From contig OZ220734.1 of NCBI GenBank assembly GCA_965116945.1, forward strand, positions 1,922,001-1,986,000: a DNA stretch of 64,000 nucleotides, written 5' to 3'. The notes under the pieces are model-generated. The model made no database searches. It was not told the DNA's origin and was given only the letters and a program-made list of their open reading frames with translations. The DNA comes from Plut-88900 sp965116945. Lineage in GTDB: Bacteria > Chloroflexota > Dehalococcoidia > Plut-88900. How positions within the stretch are numbered: the stretch's first letter is position 1; every line of letters begins with the position of its first letter. Below are positions 1 through 8,704 of this stretch, piece after piece. A program made the translations under genes and the position numbers.

Positions 1-1186
1 TATCTTTAGCATCAGGCTCAGCGGCCTTGTGGCGCAGCTTCAGGAGCATGTGGGGTATGTTGATCTTGATGGGGCAGACGTCTCGACACGCACCACAAAG
101 GGTAGAGGCCGCAGGCAGGTCCTTGGCCCCTTCGATACCGACCAGCTCGGGTGTGATGATCGAACCAATCGGCCCCGAGTAAACCCATCCGTAAGCGTGT
201 CCACCGACGGAGTTGTAGACAGGGCAGATGTTGAGGCAAGCGGCACAGCGGATGCAGTACAGGGATTCCCGCATGGTACGGTCTGCGAGAATGCGGGACC
301 TGCCGTTATCCAGAATGACCATGTGGAATTCTTCGGGGCCGTCTATTTCGTCGGGGCGTCGGGGCCCGGTGATCATGGAAACGTAGGAGCTGGCCTTCTG
401 GCCCGTGGCACTGCGCGGGAGCAGGGCCAGGAAAATCGAAAGGTCTTGCAGGGCCGGAATAACCTTCTCCATCCCCATCACGGAAACATGTATGGGAGGT
501 AGTGCCGTCGAAAGCCGCTGGTTCCCCTCGTTCTCCACCAGGACTATCGTCCCGGTTTCTGCGACTCCGAAATTTGCGCCCGTGACCCCCATGTCTGCCT
601 GAACGAATTTCTTGCGGAGGGCATGACGGGCGATCTGGGTAAGACGCTGGGGGTCTTCTTCGTAGGGTATCGAAAGGTGTTTTGAGAAGAGTTGCCCGAA
701 GTCCTGCCGGGTCTTGTGGATGGCGGGGGCGATGATGTGGTAGGGGGTCTCTCCGGCCAGCTGGATCATGTACTCGCCGAGGTCGGTCTCTATCGCCTCC
801 ACCCCGACATTTGCCAGCTTGTGGTTGAGGTCGATTTCCTCAGTGGCCATGGACTTGCCCTTGACCACCGTACGGACTCCACGCTCCCTTGCGAGTGAGA
901 CGATGTAATCGGATGCTTCTTGCGCAGTGCTCGCCCAAACTACCTTTCCCCCAGCCTTCTCGATTGAGTCGGCAAACTGGGCCAGGTACTCGTCCAGTCT
1001 TTCTATGGTGTGGGCCTTGATCTCACGGGCACGGTTCCGGAGGTCTTCCCATTCAGGCAGATCGGCGGCTGCGTTGTTACGCTCCCGCAGGAGATTTCCA
1101 GTGGCCCGGCGCGCGGCCTGCTGTACCCGCACGTTCTCGACAGCGCGTCGGGAGCCGGCCTTGAAGTCACTGGTCTTTATTTCCAT
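1..1186 (-). CDS. lutB: LutB-type iron-sulfur protein of lactate utilization (C-terminus outside window)
   Basis: This is the iron-sulfur subunit of the LutABC L-lactate oxidation system, a cytoplasmic electron-transfer protein. About 395 residues are visible and the frame runs off the left edge, so the C-terminus is missing. The N-terminal two thirds is the LUD (DUF162) domain. Near the edge come two ferredoxin-type clusters, CIRCAACLNICP and CGACRDVCP. The start ATG (1186-1184) follows an AACCTCC stretch and lies 23 bases after lutA, so the two genes form one operon; lutC could follow outside the window. Family identity is seen directly; lactate as substrate is known for the family and was not tested here. 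Related LldF or YkgF proteins are the alternative name. Confidence 0.9.
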   Translation of the reverse strand, partial: MEIKTSDFKAGSRRAVENVRVQQAARRATGNLLRERNNAAADLPEWEDLRNRAREIKAHTIERLDEYLAQFADSIEKAGGKVVWASTAQEASDYIVSLARERGVRTVVKGKSMATEEIDLNHKLANVGVEAIETDLGEYMIQLAGETPYHIIAPAIHKTRQDFGQLFSKHLSIPYEEDPQRLTQIARHALRKKFVQADMGVTGANFGVAETGTIVLVENEGNQRLSTALPPIHVSVMGMEKVIPALQDLSIFLALLPRSATGQKASSYVSMITGPRRPDEIDGPEEFHMVILDNGRSRILADRTMRESLYCIRCAACLNICPVYNSVGGHAYGWVYSGPIGSIITPELVGIEGAKDLPAASTLCGACRDVCPIKINIPHMLLKLRHKAAEPDAKD

Positions 1187-1209
1187 AAGATTTGGCCTGG
1201 GAGGTTAGA

Positions 1210-1947
1210 CTAGTGGCGTGAGGCCAGTATCTCGGCGATGTGTTTGGCCTGTACCGGGATTTTCTGCCGCTTCAGGCCTCCGGCCATATGCATGAGGCAA
1301 CCGGCATCATTGGCGACAAGGGTATCCGCTCCTGATTTCTTAATGCAGTCCAGTTTTCGCTCCAGAATTGATCCCGAAATGTGCGGATACTTGACGGCAA
1401 AGGATCCACCGAATCCACAGCACTGCTCGGAGTCAGGTAAGTCCTTCATCGCAATGCCTTCCACATTCTCGAGGAGCTCCCCCGGCTCTGACTGCACGCC
1501 AAGCTCCCGCAGAAGGTGACAAGATGGATGGTAGGCAATCGAACCCTGGTGGGATGCGCCCACATCTGTGACGCCCAGAACTTTCACCAAGAACTCGGAG
1601 AATTCGTAGGTGCGGGTGCCCAGGGCACGGGCCTTTTCTAACATCTTGGGGTCGTCCTTGAACAGGTCCGGGTAGAAGACTCGGACCATGGACGTACAGG
1701 AACCGGATGGAGCCACGACGTAGGAATCATCATCAAAAATGGAGATAAACCGTTTTGCGAGGTCTCGGGCGTCCGACTGGTAGCCGGCGTTAAATGCGGG
1801 CTGTCCGCAGCAGGTCTGAGCCCGGGGGAAGGAGAGACTAACGCCCTGTTCCCTTAACACCCTCACCATGGCCTCGCCGACCTCTGGGTAGAACTGGTCC
1901 ACCAGGCAGGTGATGAAAATTGAGGCTCGGGGTTTGGGTTGGGGCAT
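1210..1947 (-). CDS. lutA: LutA-type CCG-domain oxidoreductase subunit
   Basis: A 245-residue protein with two cysteine-rich CCG (DUF224) domains: TCCGQPAFNAGY in the first half and CCGFGGSF in the second. This is the normal length and layout of LutA/YkgE, which binds iron-sulfur clusters and works with LutB in oxidizing lactate to pyruvate. It is the first gene of a minus-strand operon with lutB 23 bases downstream. Such CCG domains also occur in glycolate oxidase GlcF and heterodisulfide reductase HdrB, but the short stand-alone form next to lutB points to LutA. Nothing in it looks damaged. Confidence 0.9.
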   Translation of the reverse strand: MPQPKPRASIFITCLVDQFYPEVGEAMVRVLREQGVSLSFPRAQTCCGQPAFNAGYQSDARDLAKRFISIFDDDSYVVAPSGSCTSMVRVFYPDLFKDDPKMLEKARALGTRTYEFSEFLVKVLGVTDVGASHQGSIAYHPSCHLLRELGVQSEPGELLENVEGIAMKDLPDSEQCCGFGGSFAVKYPHISGSILERKLDCIKKSGADTLVANDAGCLMHMAGGLKRQKIPVQAKHIAEILASRH

Positions 1948-2022
1948 GGCGGCATCTAATTATAGGTTCACTCCAATGGGGTTACAAATTGGTGAGAAGC
2001 CCAGAGGGAAGGCGTTGCCGAC

Positions 2023-2069
2023 TTGATTGTTTTGCGATTTCAGGCACGGGTTTGATTGTTTAAGGAATC
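2023..2069 (-). repeat. Dispersed 47-bp repeat, copy 1
   Basis: Read on the minus strand, this stretch matches 54808-54854 on the plus strand at about 40 of 47 positions by eye. The shared core is TTAAACAATCAAA, then TGCCTGAAAT, then CAATCAA. Both copies are intergenic. It has no coding potential and may be a small mobile or decayed element. Confidence 0.6.
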
Positions 2070-2132
2070 GGAGGGGAAGCCTCCCCTGTCCCACCCCGGG
2101 ATTAAGGGGAGTCCCGCCCGCCCTGTTTAATT

Positions 2133-2167
2133 GACATATCAAAAAAGCAGTGCATTTTTGATATGTC
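2133..2167. repeat. Perfect 13-bp inverted repeat
   Basis: The arms GACATATCAAAAA (2133-2145) and TTTTTGATATGTC (2155-2167) are exact reverse complements around a 9-base loop. The AT-rich arms differ from the GC-rich surroundings. It could be an operator, a small-element end or a weak bidirectional terminator. Confidence 0.6.
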
Positions 2168-2193
2168 TTTACCAAGGGGTTAGGGACATCCGG

Positions 2194-2237
2194 CCCCGGA
2201 CCACCGGGGATGGATTCCGGCTCTGGGGGGCCGGAAT
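2194..2237. repeat. REP-like double hairpin
   Basis: Two adjacent hairpins: CCCCGG/CCGGGG (2194-2209, loop ACCA) and ATTCCGGC/GCCGGAAT (2214-2237). The second resembles the widespread REP-type intergenic palindromes built on GGATTCCGGC...GCCGGAATGAC. Confidence 0.5.
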
Positions 2238-2287
2238 GACGGAGGGGGAGGGATGGGGAATAGCAAGGGAGGATAGGGCCGGCCTTC

Positions 2288-2317
2288 TTGACCGCCGGAT
2301 TGGGCCATTCCTATAAT
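2288..2317 (+). promoter_or_regulatory. Promoter of the amidase operon
   Basis: TTGACC (2288-2293) and a consensus TATAAT (2312-2317) are separated by 18 bases. The predicted transcript would start near 2324, about 50 bases before the amidase ATG. Confidence 0.65.
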
Positions 2318-2372
2318 CGCCGCGAGCCTCCGGTGATTTCCCTATTACCCGATCCACAAGGACACCTGACGC

Positions 2373-3773
2373 ATGACCGAAGACCTCCTCAGAAAAGACA
2401 CAACTGAACTCGCCCAGCTAATCGCCTCACGCAAGGTGTCGCCTGTTGAATTAACCGAGGTCTGCCTTCGCCAGATTGATGCACTCAACCCGACCCTAAA
2501 TGCATTCCTCACTGTATGCGGAGACGAGGCCATGGAGTCGGCCAAGCAGGCTGAGCCAAGCGCCGGCCCCGACTCCCCGCCTCTCCACGGCATCCCCATC
2601 GCTGTCAAGGACCTGGAGCCTACTAAGGGAATCAGGACTACCTATGGATCGCTGCCCTTCAAGGACTGGGTGCCGGACCAGGATTCGATAATCGTAGAAC
2701 GCCTTAAGAAGGCAGGGGCCATAGTCCTCGGCAAGACGAACACCCCGGAATTCGGGGAGTCCACCAGCACGGAGAACCGGCTCGGCGACGACTGCCGGAA
2801 CCCCTGGGATACGACTCGAACAAGCGGCGGTTCCAGCGGAGGGTCTGGGGCAGCGTTGGCCTCGTACATGTGCTCACTGGCGACGGGAAGTGACGGTGGT
2901 GGGTCGATAAGAATCCCCTCGTCCTTCTGTGGGGTGTACGGCATCAAGGCAACGCACGGTCGGGTCCCGACCAGGGACAACGGATGGTCCCTGTTCTCCG
3001 ACCCCGGGCCCATGAGTCGGAGCGTCCGGGACTCGGCGCTGATGCTCAATCTGGTTGCGGGACACGACTCGGGAGACAGCCTGGCAATCCGGGCCGTCCC
3101 CCCGAACTTCCTGGACGCCCTTGACGGGGAGGTGAAGGGCCTCAGGATAGCCTGGAGTTCCGACCTGGGCTTCGGAGTCGTCGACCCCGAGGTCCTTTCG
3201 GTTGCCCGAGAGACCGCTGAACTTTTCGAAGGCATGGGTTGCTCCCTGGAAGACGCCACCCCGGACGCCGGCGCCCCATTTGAGATATTCGGGACCATAG
3301 TCATTGTGGAAGACTTCGTGGCCTCTGGCGTCCTGCTTAAGAGCCATCCGGATGAGTTGATGGGCTACGTGAAGTCGACAATCGAGGCGGGGAGTCGGGC
3401 CACGGGTGCGGACTATGCCCGGGCTATGGCCAAACTCTGGAAGTTCCGGGCCCGCATGGAGGACTTCTTCGAAGACTACGACCTACTGCTGACACCCACC
3501 ACCGCGATACCTGCTTACCCAATCGGAGGACGTCCGAGAGAGGTGATGGGCCAGCGGGTGAACAAGCTCTGGGGAGCGACGCCCTTCACGGCTAGCTTCA
3601 ACTTGTCGGGGAATCCGGCGGCGAGTGTGCCGTGCGGGTTCTCCTCGGACGGTTTGCCCATAGGACTGCAGATAGTGGGGAGGTGGGGGGATGAGTTGAG
3701 CGTGCTGCGGGCGTCGGCGGCGCTGGAGAAGGCCCGACCATGGGCAGATGCGATACCGGACATAGCGAAGTAG
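2373..3773 (+). CDS. Amidase (amidase signature family)
   Basis: A 466-residue cytoplasmic amide hydrolase. The Ser-cisSer-Lys triad is visible: Lys79 in GIPIAVKDL, Ser154 in the glycine/serine stretch TSGGSSGGSG, and Ser178 in GSDGGGSIR. The 24-residue Ser-Ser spacing matches family members such as peptide amidase. The substrate cannot be read from the sequence; GatA is unlikely because gatB sits elsewhere without gatA or gatC and the C-terminus is not GatA-like. It is the first gene of a plus-strand operon with a CaiB-type transferase, an amidohydrolase and a ureohydrolase, spaced 53-63 bases apart, suggesting breakdown of amide or guanidino compounds. Confidence 0.85.
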   Translation: MTEDLLRKDTTELAQLIASRKVSPVELTEVCLRQIDALNPTLNAFLTVCGDEAMESAKQAEPSAGPDSPPLHGIPIAVKDLEPTKGIRTTYGSLPFKDWVPDQDSIIVERLKKAGAIVLGKTNTPEFGESTSTENRLGDDCRNPWDTTRTSGGSSGGSGAALASYMCSLATGSDGGGSIRIPSSFCGVYGIKATHGRVPTRDNGWSLFSDPGPMSRSVRDSALMLNLVAGHDSGDSLAIRAVPPNFLDALDGEVKGLRIAWSSDLGFGVVDPEVLSVARETAELFEGMGCSLEDATPDAGAPFEIFGTIVIVEDFVASGVLLKSHPDELMGYVKSTIEAGSRATGADYARAMAKLWKFRARMEDFFEDYDLLLTPTTAIPAYPIGGRPREVMGQRVNKLWGATPFTASFNLSGNPAASVPCGFSSDGLPIGLQIVGRWGDELSVLRASAALEKARPWADAIPDIAK

Positions 3774-3834
3774 CAGCGATACCCAGCACTAGAGTGCCCG
3801 AAAGCAAAAACAGAGTAGATATGGGAGAAAAGCC

Positions 3835-5043
3835 ATGCCGGGACCTTTAGATGGAATCAGAGTCGTCGAGATGGCCGTTATACACGTCGGGCCTCCCATA
3901 GGCTACATATTGGGAGACCTCGGCGCCGAAGTTATCAAGGTTGAGCGACCGGATGGCGGAGACCCCACCCGCTCCCGGGGCACCTTCTGGTTCGATGCCG
4001 TTAACCGGAGCAAGAAGAGCGTAACCCTGGATCTGAAGTCCGAGTCGGGGCGGGAGGTTCTGCACCGGCTAATCGGAAAGGCTGACATCTTCGTTTCCAA
4101 CTTCCCCCCGGCCCTCCTTGAGCGCCTGGGCGCGGACTACGAGACGCTATCCGGCATCAACAGCAAACTCGTTTACGGGCAGGTCGGGGCCTGGGGGCCG
4201 ATGGGCAAGGACAAAGATCGCCGCGCTTTCGAAGCCCTGGTGCAGGCCCGGAGCGGATTCACCGGCATCGTGAGCGGAGGTCTCGAGGCTGAACCTCTGC
4301 TCCTGGAGGGCGGCCTATTCGACCAGACGACTGCCACCGTGATGACCTATGGCATCCTCGCTGCTCTGGTTAGCCGGGAAAGGACGGGCCGAGGACAGAT
4401 GGTGCAGGGCTCACTGCTGGGCAGCGCCATGCACTTCCAGCACGGTGCGGTCAATTACTCGCTGTGGGCGGACAAGTTCCCGGAGCTGAACCTGCCCCCC
4501 GGCGAAGGGTCTCCGTTGCATTCCAGGAATGACAGGACCAAAGCAACCAGTCTTCTGTACAACTGGTACCAGTGTGCCGACCGCCGGTGGATCATGTTCT
4601 GCGAACCCGACCCAGACCGATGGTGGCCGGAATTTTGCCGAGCCATTGGAGCCGAGGGTCTCGCTTCGACCTCGCCGCAAGACGAGAACTGGGCAGGCCT
4701 GAGGGGACAGATTGACGAGATATTCGCAAAGAAAACCCTCGCCGAGTGGCTGGAGACCCTAAAGGACGCGGGCCTGGAGATGGCCTACTCACCGGTCAAC
4801 TCTACGGCGGAGGTGGCCGCCGATCCCCAGGCTCGGGCCAACAACTACGTCGTTGATGTCGACCATCCAACAAGGGGAAAGATGACCTCGGCGGGCGTGC
4901 CGCTGGCGTTTTCAGGAACGCCGGTGGGCCGGGTGTCGGCGGCGCCGGGTCTCGGAGAGCACAATGAAGATGTTGCGACCGGTGTCGGGGGATTCAGCGC
5001 TGAGGAGCTCGCCCGTTTGAAGGAAGATGGGGCATTCGGATAG
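3835..5043 (+). CDS. CaiB/BaiF family III CoA-transferase
   Basis: A 402-residue family III CoA-transferase, which moves CoA between carboxylic acids. The N-terminal GIRVVEMAVIHVGPPIGYILGDLGAEVIKVE matches in type the family's opening Rossmann region (shown in short: GDLGAEVIKVE), followed by NRSKKSVTLDL, both typical. The length is standard. The donor and acceptor acids cannot be deduced. It lies second in the catabolic operon, where it could activate an acid released by the upstream amidase; that is inference. The start ATG at 3835 follows GGAGAAAAGCC, a good ribosome site. Confidence 0.85.
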   Translation: MPGPLDGIRVVEMAVIHVGPPIGYILGDLGAEVIKVERPDGGDPTRSRGTFWFDAVNRSKKSVTLDLKSESGREVLHRLIGKADIFVSNFPPALLERLGADYETLSGINSKLVYGQVGAWGPMGKDKDRRAFEALVQARSGFTGIVSGGLEAEPLLLEGGLFDQTTATVMTYGILAALVSRERTGRGQMVQGSLLGSAMHFQHGAVNYSLWADKFPELNLPPGEGSPLHSRNDRTKATSLLYNWYQCADRRWIMFCEPDPDRWWPEFCRAIGAEGLASTSPQDENWAGLRGQIDEIFAKKTLAEWLETLKDAGLEMAYSPVNSTAEVAADPQARANNYVVDVDHPTRGKMTSAGVPLAFSGTPVGRVSAAPGLGEHNEDVATGVGGFSAEELARLKEDGAFG

Positions 5044-5106
5044 ACTGGATGCAAGTAATTGTGGAAGGATCTGGTTGAGCGGGGATTTGAAAGGAGCGCG
5101 GGCCTG

Positions 5107-6183
5107 ATGGACTACAAGCTGATTTCGGCGGACTCCCACGTGAACGAACCGTTGAGCATGTGGCAGGAAAGAATGCCTGCGGAATTCCGGCACAAAGCGC
5201 CCCACAGGAAGGTTGTTGACGGCAAACTCCTCGAGATTCGGGACGGCATGCGCCCGAGGCGGGTGGAGTTGGGCACCGAGGAAATGGGCAAGGACGACAT
5301 GCTCCGGGAGGATGCGGTTGAGGATGGTTGGGACGTGAAGGTCAGGATCGAGGCCCAGGACACGGACGGGGTGGCCGGAGAAGTGATTTACCCCAACTAC
5401 GGCCTGGAACTCACAGCCTCCCCCGACCCTGGATTCCAGCTCGCCGCGGCCCGCACTTACAACGATTGGGCCGCAGAGCTCTTTGGAGCGTACAGGGACA
5501 GGTTCGCTCTGGCAGCGTTGATTCCCGTGCTGGATATCCAAGGGGCGGTTGACGAGGTGTATCGGACTGCAAAAATGGGCCTCGGCTCAATGTTTCTGCC
5601 CAGCAAGCCCACCGTCCCCTACAACCGACCCGAGTACGATCCCCTCTGGGCCGCGATAGAAGAAGTAGGCGTGCCGGCGAACTTCCACATCAGCAGTGGC
5701 CGGGACCCGCGTATCGAAAGAGGGGCGGGTGGAGCAATTATCAACTACGTTATGGGTGCGCTGGTGGACGGGATTGACGTGGTTACCTATTTGTGCTCCT
5801 CCGGCGTGCTGATGAAGCACCCGAACATGAAATTCGTGATCGTGGAGTCGGGAATCGGGTGGATAGCCTGGAACATGCTCGCCATGGATGAAGGCGCCGA
5901 CAAGCACCACATGTATGTCCGACCCAAGCTGGACATGAAGCCCAGCGATTACTTCCGACGCCAGGGATACGCCACCTTTGGAGAGGACGCGGTGGGCCTG
6001 TCCAACATCTCCTTCACGGGCGCCGGGTGCTTGCTGTGGGGCAACGATTACCCCCATCACGAAGGCACGTGGCCCCACTCCCGGGCGGCGATAGCGCGGC
6101 AGTTTGTCGGGGTGGAGGAGGAGCACAAGGAAATGATCGTCAGCTCCAATGCGGGGTCGCTGTACGGGTTCAGCACGAACTAA
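5107..6183 (+). CDS. Amidohydrolase family 2 protein (ACMSD-like TIM barrel)
   Basis: A 358-residue metal-dependent hydrolase or decarboxylase of the amidohydrolase_2 family. The N-terminus carries the metal motif in SADSHVNEP, the middle has ANFHIS, and the C-terminus has the catalytic Asp in GNDYPHHEG. I chose ATG 5107 rather than an in-frame GTG at 5059, because GAAAGGAG sits just upstream of 5107 and homologs begin near this residue. Relatives include aminocarboxymuconate semialdehyde decarboxylase and many uncharacterized proteins. It is the third gene of the operon; the substrate is unknown. Confidence 0.85.
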   Translation: MDYKLISADSHVNEPLSMWQERMPAEFRHKAPHRKVVDGKLLEIRDGMRPRRVELGTEEMGKDDMLREDAVEDGWDVKVRIEAQDTDGVAGEVIYPNYGLELTASPDPGFQLAAARTYNDWAAELFGAYRDRFALAALIPVLDIQGAVDEVYRTAKMGLGSMFLPSKPTVPYNRPEYDPLWAAIEEVGVPANFHISSGRDPRIERGAGGAIINYVMGALVDGIDVVTYLCSSGVLMKHPNMKFVIVESGIGWIAWNMLAMDEGADKHHMYVRPKLDMKPSDYFRRQGYATFGEDAVGLSNISFTGAGCLLWGNDYPHHEGTWPHSRAAIARQFVGVEEEHKEMIVSSNAGSLYGFSTN

Positions 6184-6236
6184 TTCGCGGCTGAGCCAAC
6201 GACCGGCTCATATACCTCAACATAAAGGAACAGAAT

Positions 6237-7214
6237 ATGGCACAAAACGACATGTACCGAGGGCCGAGGGTCTGGCCGTTCAGCGGGATCCCGTCCTTCT
6301 TGAGGTCGAAGATCGTTACCGATCTAGATGAGTTGGAAGCCGACATTGCGGTGATGGGCGCCCCTACCGACGAGGGCTCTCCCTTCATGGGTGGAGCGCG
6401 TTTCGCGCCGCAGAGCATCCGGCAGCACTCCTTGAGGTTCGGGGAGGAGGGGTACTACAACTACTCGGAGGACAAGGAGTACCTGGAATACGAGATGAAG
6501 AACGGGCGCATCGCGGATGTCGGGGATGCGCCGATAATTCCGACCAACGCTGAAGACTCTTTCTACAACATCACCGCCATGACCAAGAAAGTGTTGGAAA
6601 AGGGAGCAATGCCCGTAGTCCTGGGCGGAGACCATGCAGTCAGCTTCCCCGTTGTACGCGCCTTCGAAGAAGAGCCGCTATATGTGTTCCACTTCGATGC
6701 GCACATCGACTACACACCGTTTATGCACGGTTTTGAATACACGAACGGGCATGCCTTCAGGCACATAAACGCCATGGCAAACGTCGATACCATCTTCCAG
6801 GTCGGGATTCGAAGCCTGCGCAACAAAAAGGACTACATTGAAGATTCTTTCAAAGACGGGAACAGAATCGTCAGCATGGAAGAGTTCCGGGACGTCGGGC
6901 AAAAGGACCTGGTGGAAGAACTGCCCTCGAATGCCAAGGTCTACGTCTCAATAGATATCGACGTATTGGACATGAGCCTGGTTCCGGGTTGCGTGTCGGC
7001 GGAGCCCAACGGCATGCATTACCAGGAGCTGGAAAAGACACTGAAGGTAATCGCCGAACATACGGATGTCGTTGGCTTTGACCTCTGCGAGGTCAATCCA
7101 CAGCTGGACGTCGGGACAGGGGTGACATCGTACCTGGCGGCCCACACCGTCATGGAATTCCTGGGAGACATCTGCGACCAGCCCAGGTGGAGAGAGAGTA
7201 GGCACAACCGCTAG
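6237..7214 (+). CDS. Agmatinase/arginase-family ureohydrolase
   Basis: A 325-residue manganese ureohydrolase that cleaves guanidino groups to urea. The metal-binding signatures are present: GGDHAVS, FDAHIDYTP and SIDIDVLDMSLVPG. In the last one Met stands where agmatinases usually have Pro (DPxxxPG), a mild departure. It is the fourth gene of the operon and ends just before a strong bidirectional terminator. Agmatinase is the closest well-known activity, but guanidinobutyrase and guanidinopropionase share these motifs. The polyamine-type binding proteins encoded 1.5 kb downstream make a guanidino or polyamine substrate plausible. Confidence 0.85.
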   Translation: MAQNDMYRGPRVWPFSGIPSFLRSKIVTDLDELEADIAVMGAPTDEGSPFMGGARFAPQSIRQHSLRFGEEGYYNYSEDKEYLEYEMKNGRIADVGDAPIIPTNAEDSFYNITAMTKKVLEKGAMPVVLGGDHAVSFPVVRAFEEEPLYVFHFDAHIDYTPFMHGFEYTNGHAFRHINAMANVDTIFQVGIRSLRNKKDYIEDSFKDGNRIVSMEEFRDVGQKDLVEELPSNAKVYVSIDIDVLDMSLVPGCVSAEPNGMHYQELEKTLKVIAEHTDVVGFDLCEVNPQLDVGTGVTSYLAAHTVMEFLGDICDQPRWRESRHNR

Positions 7215-7236
7215 GGCTTGAAAGAGATAGATGTAT

Positions 7237-7268
7237 AAACAGGGACGGCCCTCGGGCCGTCCCTGTTT
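7237..7268. terminator. Bidirectional terminator between convergent genes
   Basis: A perfect 14-bp stem (AAACAGGGACGGCC with GGCCGTCCCTGTTT) closes a CTCG loop. The A/T-flanked arms give a poly-U tract in both directions, serving the ureohydrolase and the convergent M24 gene. Confidence 0.85.
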
Positions 7269-7285
7269 ACTTTAGAGGGCAGACT

Positions 7286-8440
7286 CTACTTTATGACCAG
7301 GTCCCGAGGGAAGTCCGATAGGACCTCGGGGCCCGACTCTGTCACCAGAACCGTGTCCGAGTAGATCACGCCGATTTCGCCGTCAATCTTAACGTCAGGG
7401 ACCAGGTGGAACACAAGGCCGGGCTCCAGGGGTGTCTCGTCGTTCTCAATGAGGCTCATGATGCGGCCCTCGCCCCAGTCGGGTGGGAAGCCGATGCCTA
7501 TCAGGTAACCGCATCGGTGCTGGAAGTGCGCGCTGAGACCCAGGCTCTCCATGTAGCCCCGGGCAGCCCTGTCTACGGAAGCAGATGACGCCCCAGGCTT
7601 CATAGCCTCGATGGCCCGTTCCAGGGCGCCGCGGGAGGCGTCGGCGAGGCGCTTGGCCTGGTCCGATGGCTCCCCTACTACAACGCCCCTCGACAGGCAG
7701 GCGTTGTAACGCATGTAGCTGCCGCCCATCTCCAGGTACAGGAGGTCACCGCGCTTGATGGGGGTGCGTTCCCACGTGGTGAACCCGAGACCTCCTCGGG
7801 CGCCGGTGGCCACCAGCATTGCGTGACCCAGGTATTCGCTGCCTGCTTTGATCGATTCGTAATAGGCTGCTGCTGCGGCGTCGTTCTCGGTGGCGCCCTC
7901 TTGAATGGCGTCGATACAGCCCTGCATGGCGGCCTTGCAAGTTTGGGCTGCCTCCCGGATGTAGGCAATTTCCTGGGGGGACTTTACCCGACGCACCTTC
8001 TCGACCAGCCCTGCGGTCTCCACGAAGTTGGTAGAGCCTGCGCTGTCTACGAGCGCCTTGTGGTGGCCTATGTTGTAGAACCAGGCCTGCTCGTCATACC
8101 CGACGCTCTTGCCAATCAGCCCCGCCGAGTCCAGGGCCTTCCTGGTTGTCTCGATGGGGTTCTGAATGTCGGTCCAGCCCTGTACGTCGTCCACCCAGGA
8201 GCTGTGCCTGACCATGCTGGAGACCAGGTCCCTTACAACAATGGTTGCACCTTTGGAAGTAAGGATCAGGGCCGTATAGGTGAAATATCCGATGCTGTGG
8301 TAGCCGGTGAGGTAGAAGATGTTCTCGGGAGAATGGATCATCAGTCCGTCGACGCCCTTCTCCTCCATGGCTGCAAGGACACTTTCGACGCGTGACTGAT
8401 ACTCTTTGGCCTCAAAGGGAAGGTTTGGGTTGTGTTGCAA
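7286..8440 (-). CDS. M24B (creatinase/ectoine hydrolase-like) family protein
   Basis: A 384-residue pita-bread-fold protein with a creatinase N-domain and an M24 C-domain. Classical aminopeptidase P metal ligands are altered: the segment LEMGGSYMRYNACLSRG has Glu for the first Asp, and a non-acidic residue where the second Asp normally sits. The pattern E-x-G-G...R-Y...L-S-R followed by GIGFPPDWGEG resembles ectoine hydrolase DoeA and related non-peptidase members rather than a true Xaa-Pro peptidase. Function is therefore probably C-N hydrolysis of a small molecule, fitting the neighbouring amide and guanidino genes. It is transcribed towards the catabolic operon and shares its terminator. 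Confidence 0.75.
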   Translation of the reverse strand: MQHNPNLPFEAKEYQSRVESVLAAMEEKGVDGLMIHSPENIFYLTGYHSIGYFTYTALILTSKGATIVVRDLVSSMVRHSSWVDDVQGWTDIQNPIETTRKALDSAGLIGKSVGYDEQAWFYNIGHHKALVDSAGSTNFVETAGLVEKVRRVKSPQEIAYIREAAQTCKAAMQGCIDAIQEGATENDAAAAAYYESIKAGSEYLGHAMLVATGARGGLGFTTWERTPIKRGDLLYLEMGGSYMRYNACLSRGVVVGEPSDQAKRLADASRGALERAIEAMKPGASSASVDRAARGYMESLGLSAHFQHRCGYLIGIGFPPDWGEGRIMSLIENDETPLEPGLVFHLVPDVKIDGEIGVIYSDTVLVTESGPEVLSDFPRDLVIK

Positions 8441-8480
8441 GATGGCACCTCTTGGGACTGGGTTGCGAGGGAGTATACCA

Positions 8481-8515
8481 CCGAGCCTGAATAGCCTGAT
8501 GAATCCCAGGCTCGG
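8481..8515. repeat. 9-bp inverted repeat upstream of the M24 gene
   Basis: CCGAGCCTG (8481-8489) and CAGGCTCGG (8507-8515) form a hairpin in the divergent control region between the M24 gene and the binding-protein genes. It could be an operator. Confidence 0.45.
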
Positions 8516-8541
8516 CGGCAGGCGGTCGAGCTACGCTCAAT

Positions 8542-8570
8542 TTGACAAGAGAGCGGTGTGTCTTTAGAAT
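8542..8570 (+). promoter_or_regulatory. Promoter of the first binding-protein gene
   Basis: A consensus TTGACA (8542-8547) and TAGAAT (8565-8570) are 17 bases apart. The leader would be about 128 bases long before ATG 8705. Confidence 0.7.
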
Positions 8571-8704
8571 CGCCTATCTATATGGTGGGAAAGAGGTTGC
8601 CCAAGCTAGCTTCAGGGCAAGACTTCTCCAAGAGTTTGATCTGCACCAGTCCGGACGTAAATCACCATGCCAGCTGATGATTGGACACTGAGATAGGAGG
8701 GGCT

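Larger units (their letters stand above)
1948..2372. other. Repeat-rich intergenic region between lutA and the amidase operon
   Basis: No convincing gene lies in these 425 bases. They hold a 47-bp dispersed repeat (2023-2069), a 13-bp perfect inverted repeat (2133-2167), a REP-like double hairpin (2194-2237) and the amidase promoter (2288-2317). The two genes diverge from this region. Confidence 0.7.
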
